NCBI RefSeq assembly: GCF_002949735.1
Contig: NZ_CP026681.1
Coordinates: 5,052,001-5,116,000 of the forward strand
DNA: 64,000 nt
Source: Nostoc sp. 'Peltigera membranacea cyanobiont' N6
Lineage (GTDB): Bacteria; Cyanobacteriota; Cyanobacteriia; Cyanobacteriales; Nostocaceae
Reading direction: 5' to 3'
Part shown: positions 6,729 through 15,475 of the stretch, piece by piece
Layout: each line of letters starts with the position of its first letter
Numbering within the stretch: the stretch's first letter is position 1
The notes under the pieces: model-generated
What the model was told of the DNA's origin: nothing
Database searches by the model: none
The model's input: the letters and a program-made list of their open reading frames with translations, nothing else
Position numbers and translations under genes: made by a program

Positions 6729-7682
6729 TTACAGTTTATTGATATTTTTTAAATTACGGGTTCTAAATATAATTTCATAAAGTCCTAGCAAACCCGATGC
6801 TACTAGCAAAGGTAAGAAATAATAGACTCCCCGATAAGCTAGCATTGCTCCCAAAATTGCCGCAGCCGAAACTTTGGATGAGAGAATCAGCAAAATTATA
6901 GTTTCAAATACTCCCAAACCACCAGGGACATTACTAATAACTCCTGCAAACATCGCTAGTAAGTAGATACCCAAAAAGTCAAGATAGGACAGAGATATAT
7001 TACTGGGAAGCACAGCATAAAGAACTGCTGCGGCTAAAATCCAATCAAGACTAGAAATTGCTATCTGGATCAGGGATATCTTAAAATCAGGAAATCGAAA
7101 TTCTTGTCCCCGAATTATTAACGGTTGTTTAACAAAAATACTTCCTACCAAATAACCAGCGACCAATAGCAGAAAAATTACGCCGATGGGACGCACACTG
7201 ACAAAAGGTAAATGTAGTTGAGTAGGAATTTTCAGGGGATTGATGAGAAATAAGCAACCAGCAACGGCAAACATCCCCAGCCAAAAAGTAAAATTGGCGA
7301 AAGCAATTACTTGAGCGATCGCAACTGCTGACACTCCCCAACTGGAGTAAAATCGATAACGGATAGCACTACCAGTCAGCAAAGCAAAACCGATGGTATT
7401 ACTAAATGCAGAGCTAATAAAGCTGGTTAAAGCAATCTTGTTCCAACTTAGGGAACGATTAATGTAACTAAAACCCAAAATATCGTACCCAATCATCACT
7501 AGATAGCCCAAGACTGTCAGCCAAATTGCCCAGCTTAAGCGGCTTTTAGGAATAGCAGCTAGAGAGTTGAGGATGTCACGATAATTATACTCGTGCAGTT
7601 CGCTAGCGATCGCCCACAAAGAAAGCACCAGCAACGACAAGCCAAACAGTGTGCTGAAATTGATTTGCAGTTTTTTAAGCAT
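6729..7682 (-). CDS. UPF0104 / lysylphosphatidylglycerol synthase TM-region family membrane protein
   Basis: The 317-aa product (ATG at 7682; the first possible codon is an upstream TTG at 7691) is almost entirely hydrophobic, with about eight membrane segments. The family signature SNVPGGLGVFE lies near residue 250. This family corresponds to the flippase-like membrane half of MprF and to glycolipid-associated permeases; it lacks the cytosolic aminoacyl-transferase domain. It stands head to head with a secreted esterase gene, and an MprF-like DUF2156 enzyme follows 2.6 kb away. A role in moving a modified lipid across the membrane is plausible but inferred. Confidence 0.75.
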   Translation of the reverse strand: MLKKLQINFSTLFGLSLLVLSLWAIASELHEYNYRDILNSLAAIPKSRLSWAIWLTVLGYLVMIGYDILGFSYINRSLSWNKIALTSFISSAFSNTIGFALLTGSAIRYRFYSSWGVSAVAIAQVIAFANFTFWLGMFAVAGCLFLINPLKIPTQLHLPFVSVRPIGVIFLLLVAGYLVGSIFVKQPLIIRGQEFRFPDFKISLIQIAISSLDWILAAAVLYAVLPSNISLSYLDFLGIYLLAMFAGVISNVPGGLGVFETIILLILSSKVSAAAILGAMLAYRGVYYFLPLLVASGLLGLYEIIFRTRNLKNINKL

Positions 7683-7819
7683 CGTAAACAAACTTATTCT
7701 AACTCTTGACTTTTAACTTACAACAAGTCGCAAAGTTTCCATCCTGTTGACACAACATTGACAAATTACTTGCGTAAACTTGATGGTTGCCAGCACAGAC
7801 TGTCCAGTGCCCTTCAAAA

Positions 7820-8803
7820 ATGAACTACAAACAATCAAAAAATCTCTTGCTAGTTTCACTATTAACCCTAGTTGGCTGTAATTTCTCTCCAACTGTTGTA
7901 GCAAAACCACCTCAACAGCAGGATTTACAAACAACGCCTTCCGCGATTCCAACCCAGTCTAGTACTGGTAACTTAGCTACTCACTTAACCTACAAAATTG
8001 CAACCTACAATAGTCAATTAATGGGTGCAAGTCGCACTTACGGCGTTTCTTTACCCCCTGGCTATGAGCAAAATCCAAAACAAAGATATCCTGTAATTTT
8101 TCTCCTCCACGGTGGACATGGTAATCCCACTGATTGGTTTATTCAAGGCAAGGGACAAGCTCTTAAGACTGTGGAACAACTTTATACTACAGGTAAGTTG
8201 CCACCCAGCATCATTATCACACCAGATGGCAACGACAAACGCGGTTCTAGTCCCTATTGGGACCCTCAATATATTGATGGCCCTAACGGTAAAGTCTCCA
8301 CAGCCGTGGGCGATGAGTTGGTAAAAGTTGTGCAAAGCCGTTATCGTACACTAACTAATCCAGATTTTTGGGCAATAGGTGGTTTATCTTCTGGTGGTTG
8401 GGGTGCAATGAATGTGGGATTACACAACGTGAATCATTTCTCAATTTTATTTAGTCATAGTGGTTATTTTCACGATAAAAGCGGGCCGATAAATAGCCCA
8501 ATAACTTATATTAAAAGCATTCCCACACCAGCTAAAAAAAGGTTGCGAATCTACCTAGATTCTGGGACATCAGATATTGAAGAAATCGACGCGGCCAAAA
8601 ACTTTTCTAAAGTATTAAATAACTTAAAAATTTCTAATTCGTTTCGTCAGTTTCCTGGCAGTCATACTTGGCAATACTGGCGAGAACATTTAGCTGATTC
8701 TTTGACATTTGTGGGCGAACAATTTAAATCGGCTGAAATAGCAAATGCACGTAAGGCTACTAATTTAGGTATTAACGATCGCAAAAATATTCAAAACAAT
8801 TAG
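7820..8803 (+). CDS. Lipoprotein alpha/beta-hydrolase (esterase family, Fes/EstA type)
   Basis: From the ATG at 7820 the 327-aa protein starts with a lipoprotein signal, MNYKQSKNLLLVSLLTLVGC, with the lipobox cysteine at residue 20. The hydrolase domain follows a 40-residue linker: YGVSLPPGYEQNP, VIFLLHGG (oxyanion region), the nucleophile elbow GGLSSGGWG, the acid in YLDSGTSD and the histidine in PGSHTWQYW, making a complete Ser-Asp-His triad. A longer upstream start would hide the signal. The next gene is a paralogue with the same motifs. The substrate is unknown; the lipid-modification neighbours make an aminoacyl-lipid hydrolase role conceivable. Confidence 0.8.
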   Translation: MNYKQSKNLLLVSLLTLVGCNFSPTVVAKPPQQQDLQTTPSAIPTQSSTGNLATHLTYKIATYNSQLMGASRTYGVSLPPGYEQNPKQRYPVIFLLHGGHGNPTDWFIQGKGQALKTVEQLYTTGKLPPSIIITPDGNDKRGSSPYWDPQYIDGPNGKVSTAVGDELVKVVQSRYRTLTNPDFWAIGGLSSGGWGAMNVGLHNVNHFSILFSHSGYFHDKSGPINSPITYIKSIPTPAKKRLRIYLDSGTSDIEEIDAAKNFSKVLNNLKISNSFRQFPGSHTWQYWREHLADSLTFVGEQFKSAEIANARKATNLGINDRKNIQNN

Positions 8804-8941
8804 CAATTACCAATTGAAATAATTCTATTTTGCAAAACCGTTGAGATTTAAACATCAATGTGGAAAACTCTGCTGCCATTTCTCATGAGATTAACTATAG
8901 TGAGTTCTAAGGGAGGTGATTTTTTGGAATGCTAAATAAAT

Positions 8942-9844
8942 ATGAAGATTTCTAAATTTTTAATTAGTTTGGTAGGAGCGATCGCACTCCTCACTTCTGC
9001 TGGTTATTATTATGTATTTATCTTGGGTGCGCCACAACTAGACCCACCCAAAGAAGAGGCAGATACTGGGCTCAAGTTTCAATTAGCAACCTTCAACTCC
9101 CAAGCGATGGGTGCAGTCCGCAACTACGGCGTGATTTTGCCCCCTGGCTATAAGAAAAATCTGCAAAAGCGCTACCCTGTAATATTTTTGCTCCACGGTG
9201 GTCATGATGATGCCCGTGCCTATGCTGACAAGTATGCAGTCTTAGACGTACTGCATGAACTTTATAAAAGTGGAAAATTACCGCCATCAATTGTGATTAC
9301 ACCTGATGGTAACGATAATCGCGGTTCTAGTCCTTTATACGATCCCGATTACTTTGATGGGCCGAATGGCAAAATGGGGACTTTGATTGGCTCAGAATTA
9401 GTGCAGGTTGTCAAGTCGCGCTACCGCACTTTAGAACAACCCCAGTTTTGGGCGTTGGGAGGTTTGTCTTCTGGGGGATGGGGGGCACTAAATATCGGGT
9501 TACGCTATCTGAACAACTTTCATATTCTGTTTAGCCATAGCGGTTATTTTACCGATAATAGCGGTTCACAAAATAGTCCTCAACAAATTGTGCAACAGCT
9601 ATCAGCTGAAGATAGAAAGCAATTACGTGTTTACCTGGATGCAGGTCTGAACGATACTAATTTGCTAGCTTCTACCAAAGCTTTCAACGAAACCTTAAAC
9701 AAATTAGGCATTGCTCACGTATTTTATGCCTTTCCAGGCGGTCATGGTTTGTCAGGTGCAGATATAGGCTGGAACTACTTCCACAAGCACCTTAAAGATT
9801 CGCTCTCGTATGTAGGAGAACAATTTAAAAAAGTTAAGAGTTAA
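8942..9844 (+). CDS. Membrane-anchored or secreted alpha/beta-hydrolase, paralogue of the preceding gene
   Basis: The 300-aa product has an N-terminal hydrophobic segment (residues 5-28, VGAIALLTSAGYYYVFILG) without a lipobox, so it is probably an uncleaved anchor or signal. The catalytic core repeats the pattern of its neighbour: YGVILPPGYKKN, VIFLLHGG, nucleophile GGLSSGGWG, acid YLDAGLND and PGGHGLSG histidine. The two proteins align along their length, indicating tandem duplication followed by different export signals. A GGGAGGTGAT sequence lies about 22 bp before the start, too far for a normal ribosome site. The substrate is unknown. Confidence 0.8.
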   Translation: MKISKFLISLVGAIALLTSAGYYYVFILGAPQLDPPKEEADTGLKFQLATFNSQAMGAVRNYGVILPPGYKKNLQKRYPVIFLLHGGHDDARAYADKYAVLDVLHELYKSGKLPPSIVITPDGNDNRGSSPLYDPDYFDGPNGKMGTLIGSELVQVVKSRYRTLEQPQFWALGGLSSGGWGALNIGLRYLNNFHILFSHSGYFTDNSGSQNSPQQIVQQLSAEDRKQLRVYLDAGLNDTNLLASTKAFNETLNKLGIAHVFYAFPGGHGLSGADIGWNYFHKHLKDSLSYVGEQFKKVKS

Positions 9845-10293
9845 GAATTAGGAGTTAGGAGTTAGAATTTTAAAAATCAGGTTCTACCGCTTCCCTTGTG
9901 CTAATACTAATTAGCTGTGAGGTTGCATAGAACCAGTTGCCTAAGCCGCAAGTCTTACCAAGACTGACTTTTATGCAGTTTCCCAAAGAATTGGTACAAG
10001 GCATTAAAATTAACGTGTTATGGAGAAAATTCAAAACATTAAAACTTAATCCGTATAGGTAATACAGCCTGTAAAATTGGTTTGTTTATTATTTTAGTCT
10101 CTAAAAACAGTGGTAGAACAAAAACTTCCTAAGAGGATGTTTGAAAAATTCTATTGTAGGTATCAAAATGTTCTAGATCCCCCTAAATCCACGCCACTTG
10201 CTTCACTTGGGAAGACCCCAAGACCGCAGTGGCTCCCCTTAAAAAGGGGGACTTTTATACATCCTCTAACTTCTAATTAATACTTTTAGACTA
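9845..10293. other. Intergenic region, 449 bp, no gene seen
   Basis: It begins with heptad-like AGGAGTT repeats just after the esterase stop. Around 10170-10255 there is repeat-type sequence with AAAAAGGGGGAC, common between genes in this genome. No reading frame, RNA or convincing promoter stands out. A promoter for the DUF2156 gene must lie here. Confidence 0.4.
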
Positions 10294-11964
10294 ATGACCA
10301 ATAATTTAAAAACTCAGATTGGACTTTGGAGTGCAGCTTTCCTTACAGGTTTAGTCGGAGTAGTGAATTTATTATCAGCAGTGACACCTAACCTATATGG
10401 GCGAAATCACTGGCTGAAAGAATTTTTTCCGTTTGATATTCGTGCTAGTGGTCATGTATTTGCAGCGTTAACTGGGTTTGTTTTACTCACACTTGCTACT
10501 AACTTATTACGCCGAAAAAGAATAGCCTGGTTACTGACTATTGGTTTACTAGTAATTTCCATTTTCAGCCACTTGCTTAAGGGACTGGATTATGAAGAAA
10601 GTCTCCTCTCTGGAATTTTACTGGTGCAGTTAATCTTGATGCGCCATTTTTTCACGGCGCAATCAGACCGTCCTTCCATTGCACGGGGAGTTCGAGTGCT
10701 TATCGGTGCCTTACTGTTTACTCTGGCATACGGAACTATTGGATTTTACTTACTAGACGGCAAATTTTCTGAAAATTTTAATTGGCGTGAAGCTGTACTT
10801 CAGACTTTAGCGATGTTCTTCACTGAGGATAATTGGGGACTGCAACCCAAGAGCAAATTTGGAGAATTTTTTGCTAATTCTATTTATATTATTGCCGGAG
10901 TTACTATTACATACGCAATGGTAATGCTGTTGCAACCTGTGTTTTGGCGTAATTTAGCAACGTCAAATGAGCGAAAAAGAGCAAAAGAAATTGTCGAACA
11001 ATATGGACATTCTTCTTTAGCAGCGATCGCACTTTTAAATGATAAAAGTTATTATTTCAGTCCTACTGGTAATAGTGTAATTGCCTATGTTCCCAAAGGT
11101 AGGGGTGCGATCGCATTAGGAGATCCCATCGGCCCCATTGAAGACCGCAAAGAGACAATTGTTGCTTTCCAGCAGTTTTGCCAACGCAACGACTGGTATC
11201 CAGGCTTTTACCAAACTTTGCCCGATGATGTTGAGCTTTACAAGTCATTGGGGTTTAAGGTACTCAAAATTGGAGAAGAAGCGATCGTTGACCTGAAAAG
11301 TTTTACATTACAAGGTAAAGCCGGTAAAAACTTTAGACCATCAATCAGTCGTTTGACTAAGCTAGGATACCAAATCGAATTTTACCAACCACCCATCGCC
11401 AATGATTTATTGCACCTGCTCAAATCTGTAAGTGATGAATGGCTGAAAATGGTACAAGGTTCGGAAAAACACTTTTCTTTGGGTTGGTTTGACGAAGCTT
11501 ACCTGCGAGAGTGCGAGATTGCTGTGGTGCATAATCCTGAAGGTAACATCAGCGCCTTTGCCAACGTTCTCCAAGAATACCAACTCAACGAAGCCACTAT
11601 TGACATGATGCGACATCGCGCATCCATCGAAAATGGCACAATGGACTTTTTATTTGTTTCCCTGCTTCAACATTTTAAAGAGTCTGGTTACGACAGCTTT
11701 AATTTCGGTCTTTCTGCCCTTGCAGGAGTTGGAGACAACCCAGAATCACGCCGCTTAGAGAGAGTATTGCACTATCTTTACGGGCACTTGAATCGCTTCT
11801 ACAATTTCAAGGGACTGCACGCCTACAGAGAGAAGTTTCGTCCCCGTTGGGAACCACGTTATTTAGTTTATCCCAGTTTAACCACCTTACCAGATGTAGT
11901 TGTAGCATTGATTCGCGCAGATTCAGGCGATCGCCTTTTTGATTATTTCAAACCTGGCGCATAA
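10294..11964 (+). CDS. DUF2156 phosphatidylglycerol lysyltransferase-like protein (MprF C-terminal type)
   Basis: The 556-aa product has five or six membrane segments in residues 1-220, then a cytosolic domain of about 320 residues. That domain shows the DUF2156 hallmarks: SYYFSPTGNSVIAYVPKGRG, ALGDPIGP, GFYQTLPDDVELYKSLGFKV, KNFRPSISRL and GVGDNPESRRLER. This GNAT-like fold transfers an amino acid from aminoacyl-tRNA to phosphatidylglycerol in MprF. The membrane part is shorter than in full MprF (about 14 segments); a separate UPF0104 protein lies 2.6 kb upstream on the other strand. It probably modifies membrane lipids; the amino acid used cannot be told. Confidence 0.8.
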   Translation: MTNNLKTQIGLWSAAFLTGLVGVVNLLSAVTPNLYGRNHWLKEFFPFDIRASGHVFAALTGFVLLTLATNLLRRKRIAWLLTIGLLVISIFSHLLKGLDYEESLLSGILLVQLILMRHFFTAQSDRPSIARGVRVLIGALLFTLAYGTIGFYLLDGKFSENFNWREAVLQTLAMFFTEDNWGLQPKSKFGEFFANSIYIIAGVTITYAMVMLLQPVFWRNLATSNERKRAKEIVEQYGHSSLAAIALLNDKSYYFSPTGNSVIAYVPKGRGAIALGDPIGPIEDRKETIVAFQQFCQRNDWYPGFYQTLPDDVELYKSLGFKVLKIGEEAIVDLKSFTLQGKAGKNFRPSISRLTKLGYQIEFYQPPIANDLLHLLKSVSDEWLKMVQGSEKHFSLGWFDEAYLRECEIAVVHNPEGNISAFANVLQEYQLNEATIDMMRHRASIENGTMDFLFVSLLQHFKESGYDSFNFGLSALAGVGDNPESRRLERVLHYLYGHLNRFYNFKGLHAYREKFRPRWEPRYLVYPSLTTLPDVVVALIRADSGDRLFDYFKPGA

Positions 11965-12099
11965 ATAACGAGTTTATCCAAAGTCACTCAGAGGCGCAAA
12001 AGTTAAAAAGAGTCAGCAGTATGGCATAAATCCGCGATCGCAGCATAACACCTGATTGCAGAGCGATATCTACGATGGACTATGCCTACACAACTGAAT

Positions 12100-12127
12100 T
12101 TTGTATAGTATAATTGTACTATACAAA
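12100..12127. promoter_or_regulatory. Perfect 11-bp inverted repeat, candidate operator/promoter
   Basis: TTTGTATAGTA-taattg-TACTATACAAA is a perfect 28-bp dyad containing a -10-like TATAAT across the centre (GTATAATTG). It lies about 190 bp before the unrecognised 12317 gene. It suits a dimeric repressor covering a promoter, but it could also be a small hairpin. No regulator can be named. Confidence 0.4.
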
Positions 12128-12316
12128 TCTGCAACGCGAAGTTTGGCAGACAATGCCCAAAGTTTACCTACCTTCAACAAGGAGATTTTACCCCTTGTTC
12201 AGCATATATTTGGCATTAATTTATTCTGTGTTTGTCCTTTAAGTTTTTCCGTTGGCAGAACTTATTCTCAACTGTGGCTTTAACAGATTATTTACCTTTA
12301 GATGGAAGGTGACAAT

Positions 12317-13708
12317 ATGACAAATAATCAAATTTGTCTGCTAGAACTAATCAAAATTTTTGCAGAATATCGTAACAATATTATCGTCAATATTAAGCAT
12401 CTGCAAGAACATTATCAAAGAACAGGCATCAAACGGGTTAGAGGTGTGAGAAACGAAAGTGGAGAACTGCTTCAACCTTGGCTGCAAACAGAATATATAG
12501 ATAATGCTGAGTATGTTGGTATGGGCGAGTTTCAGTTTAACCGCAATACTGCTACTATCAATATGCTTATCAAACGGAAAGTTAGACTTGCCAAATCTGA
12601 AGATCAAACCCCCACTCTTGAAGTAGCAGGTTTGCTGGTAAATAACCTCAATAGTTTTAATAACTACACAATTGTAAGTGATGGCAAAATCAATATAAAG
12701 TCCTTGCAAGTAAAAATTAGTAGTAAAAAAGCTTTTGATTTGCTCAAAGAAAAAGGTGTTTTAGATGCAGAAAAATTTGACTTCCATACTGAATATTCTA
12801 TCCATCTAGATAACTTACCGCTTGTCGCTTCTGATAGTCGTTACAGTAGTATTGATGGACTATTCAATCAACTGGCAGAAATTAAAGTGCTTACTAGTAT
12901 TATTTCTGCTCACTTGAAAAAGGAGTCAGATGTATTTATAGCACCACAGTTAGATGAGTTTCAAAAGCACTATTTATCCAAGAATGCTTATATCAGCTTT
13001 CCGACAACTAACGAATATATAGACATTCAGGAAGCTCTGTTAAATGGTACTCTTGACTCAAGATTGAGCTATAAGATTGACATTGGCAGTCAAAATATTC
13101 TAAACCTAAGTAAGTTACATTCTGCCAACAAGTTTCTGAATAAAATGTATCGTCTTTATGACAAGGAAACTGGAGAGATTATCATTAAGCCAAGTTTTGA
13201 GATGGCATTTAATGAGAATCTCGCTGTTAGACACAGGTTACTTTCATCACGTACCAAGATTACGAAAGTTGACGAGTTTATGAAATCAATTTTTGATGAT
13301 TTTCTTGGGCTTGAGCAAAATGGTATTGTTTTAGGTATTCTCAATAAAGTTGGTGCTGATAGTTTGGCGCAGTTATTTCAGGATAAACAAACTGGTAGGC
13401 AAATCAGTAAAGAGGAAACGATCGCAGCTTTGACGACAGCGAATAACAAGCTAGAGAAATATGTAGAAAATATCTACCAAGATAAAATTTCTCCTTTGGT
13501 ATTTTACATTGGTTGTACTGGACTATTACCAGAGCAAATAGAAGCAAAACCTATGACTGCTGAAGAAGCTGCTGCTAAATACCCAAATTTGCAATTTTCT
13601 AAAAACGAGCAAGATGGCAGTTTTTTTGCAGTTGGTGATAGTATAATCAGCATCTATGCCAAAACTGAATATTACAGTAAAAATATGCCCATCCTAAATA
13701 TTTCATAA
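12317..13708 (+). CDS. Hypothetical protein, 463 aa, not recognised
   Basis: The ATG at 12317 is preferred over the in-frame ATG at 12302 because GGAAGGTGA lies directly before it. The product is soluble, with no signal peptide or membrane segment, rich in Lys, Asn, Ile and Leu, and mixed alpha/beta. A central segment DSRYSSIDGLFNQLAEIKVL and the C-terminal GCTGLLPEQIEAKPMTAEEA are the only distinctive stretches. I do not recognise a family. It is monocistronic, with an upstream dyad at 12100-12127 and a strong terminator directly after the stop. Its AT-rich codon use differs somewhat from neighbouring housekeeping genes, so it may have been acquired. Confidence 0.7.
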   Translation: MTNNQICLLELIKIFAEYRNNIIVNIKHLQEHYQRTGIKRVRGVRNESGELLQPWLQTEYIDNAEYVGMGEFQFNRNTATINMLIKRKVRLAKSEDQTPTLEVAGLLVNNLNSFNNYTIVSDGKINIKSLQVKISSKKAFDLLKEKGVLDAEKFDFHTEYSIHLDNLPLVASDSRYSSIDGLFNQLAEIKVLTSIISAHLKKESDVFIAPQLDEFQKHYLSKNAYISFPTTNEYIDIQEALLNGTLDSRLSYKIDIGSQNILNLSKLHSANKFLNKMYRLYDKETGEIIIKPSFEMAFNENLAVRHRLLSSRTKITKVDEFMKSIFDDFLGLEQNGIVLGILNKVGADSLAQLFQDKQTGRQISKEETIAALTTANNKLEKYVENIYQDKISPLVFYIGCTGLLPEQIEAKPMTAEEAAAKYPNLQFSKNEQDGSFFAVGDSIISIYAKTEYYSKNMPILNIS

Positions 13709-13716
13709 ACAACAAG

Positions 13717-13747
13717 AACCCCGATGTACTAAAAAATCGGGGTTTTG
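13717..13747 (+). terminator. Rho-independent terminator after the 12317 gene
   Basis: AACCCCGAT and ATCGGGGTT form a 9-bp stem around an 11-nt loop, followed by TTTG. It begins 9 bp after the stop codon. Confidence 0.85.
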
Positions 13748-14015
13748 TCGGTTTAAATTATCCAAAAAAATAAAATTACTATAGGAATCCGGTTTGATTT
13801 CTGAAAATATCCGTAGGATGTGTTAGCGATAGCGTAACGCATCAAACCCTTGAGAATAGTGCGTTACGAACTCCGTTCTAACACAACGCCAGTTGCTACA
13901 ACGGAGGGAACCTCCGCAACGCACTGGCTCCTCTACAATACCTAATTTCGTTCAAAAATCAAATAGTAATCCTATATATGAATAAGTAATCTATTTTTAC
14001 TTAAGAAGCTGCTGA
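13748..14015. other. Intergenic repeat-type sequence
   Basis: Contains GTGTTAGCGATAGCGTAACG and a nearby GTGCGTTACGAACTCCGTTC, interspersed sequence typical of intergenic DNA in Nostoc-type genomes. No gene seen. Confidence 0.4.
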
Positions 14016-14624
14016 TTATCCCCCAAGCACCGACTGGATAACTAAATCAGTCATATCACTAAGTCCCGCCCCAAATTCTGGAATTATAAATAGAAGCATC
14101 ATTGCAAAAATTCCGAATTGAGTATATTGCAGTGGTTTTAGCTGAGGAAAAATTTCACTGAAAACATGAAATCCATCTAGTGGTGGAATTGGCAGCAGAT
14201 TAAACAGAAATAAGGTCAAATTTATCCGAGCCGCTAAGTAAATAAATTCCTCACTGAAAAGCCCTGTAAGACTCTGATTAGAGATAAATTTCAGCACTAA
14301 AATAAACAGAATGCCTAAAGCCAGATTTGATAATGGCCCAGCTGCGGATACCAAAATATTACCTAGCTTGGGAGAGCGAAAATTAGAGGGGTTTATGGGC
14401 ATTTGTCCCCAAGCTATACCCATGAGACACAGAAAAATAATCGATTCTTTGCCCATGTGAACTAGAGGATTAAGCGTAAGATGACCAGTTTTTTGTGGAG
14501 TATTATCTCCTTGGCTCATAGCAGCCCAGCCGTGAGCAAGTTCATGCAAAGTGATGGAAAATATGACAATTAAAACGATTCTGAAAAAAAGAATCGGCTC
14601 TGTGATCAGTGTTTTGATAAACAT
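14016..14624 (-). CDS. Site-2-protease family (M50) membrane metalloprotease
   Basis: The 202-aa product is a compact intramembrane zinc protease. The first membrane segment carries HELAHG (residues 27-32), supplying two zinc ligands and the catalytic glutamate. The third ligand is the aspartate of NLLPIPPLDGFHV near residue 150. Four to five hydrophobic segments are visible. No PDZ or CBS domain is present, placing it with the small rhomboid-like M50B proteins. The substrate is unknown. It is a single gene with long flanks. Confidence 0.85.
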   Translation of the reverse strand: MFIKTLITEPILFFRIVLIVIFSITLHELAHGWAAMSQGDNTPQKTGHLTLNPLVHMGKESIIFLCLMGIAWGQMPINPSNFRSPKLGNILVSAAGPLSNLALGILFILVLKFISNQSLTGLFSEEFIYLAARINLTLFLFNLLPIPPLDGFHVFSEIFPQLKPLQYTQFGIFAMMLLFIIPEFGAGLSDMTDLVIQSVLGG

Positions 14625-15146
14625 ACTTTACTAAATTTTGGTAATGCCCTATTTGTCCAACAACAAGCTCTTGATATAAATGTTATTAGAATATTTAGTT
14701 AATCTGCTACTGTGATTTCTGGTATATTTTAGAAATCAAAGTTTACTGCTTTTATTAATCTCAGTTAATTTGATAGCTTAAAAAAATATTTCATAACACT
14801 TGAAGGATTTTAAAACCTGGTGGCAACTACGTATCTATTGTATTTTTTAGTATATAAAGATTATATATTAGGACTGAAATGAATATATTAGTATAATAAA
14901 ATACATAACTAGCAGCCATGAATTACAGATAGATCGGCTTTATTTGTGTCTAACTGCATCTATAGTTTTATGTGTCTCTGCCTAAAAACAGAGCTGCTAT
15001 TATCTTGTTATTTTGTTATATCACCTTGCAAGGTTAATTTTATTACCTGAAATAGCAATAGATTTACTAATAATCTTTAAGAAAATTGTGCATAAATGAA
15101 CTTCAATGAGACAATCTGACCTAATCTTCTCAACCTAAAGGAAGAC
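14625..15146. other. AT-rich intergenic region, 522 bp, no gene seen
   Basis: It lies between the divergent M50 protease and the DUF485 gene and must hold both promoters. A run such as TATATTAGTATAATAAAATA near 14884-14903 is promoter-like. AAAGGAAG stands 6 bp before the DUF485 start. No reading frame or RNA is recognised. Confidence 0.4.
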
Positions 15147-15422
15147 ATGAACGATCGCACAAAGGCTCTCCAGGCTCTCGCGGCTGAACGTTGGCGCGTA
15201 TCCCTGATTCTCAGTGGAGCCATGATGTTTATTTACTTTGGCTTTATCTTGCTAATCGCATTCAATAAGCCCCTATTGGGGTCATTAGTAGTTCCTGGTC
15301 TCAGCTTGGGAATTTTACTAGGGGCATTAGTAATTGTCTCAGCATGGGTATTAATTTTTATCTACGTGCGTTGGGCAAATAGCAGTTATGACGACCAAAT
15401 CGCTAGGCTGACACGTAAGTAA
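15147..15422 (+). CDS. DUF485 membrane protein (YjcH-like)
   Basis: The 91-aa product has two membrane segments (about residues 20-42 and 55-78) and begins with a short amphipathic helix (MNDRTKALQALAAERWRVSL). This is the DUF485 layout, and such proteins are regularly encoded directly before acetate permeases, as YjcH before ActP. Here the symporter gene starts 53 bp after its stop on the same strand, so co-transcription is likely. AAAGGAAG provides a ribosome site. Its precise function in acetate transport is not known. Confidence 0.88.
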   Translation: MNDRTKALQALAAERWRVSLILSGAMMFIYFGFILLIAFNKPLLGSLVVPGLSLGILLGALVIVSAWVLIFIYVRWANSSYDDQIARLTRK

Positions 15423-15475
15423 ATTAGCTGTTAGCAATTTCTACTTCCAAATCCAAAATACTAAACCAAAAAAGC

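Noticed and set aside
12101..12283. 60-codon frame before the 12317 gene
   Set aside because: It starts inside the dyad element and has no ribosome site or family resemblance.
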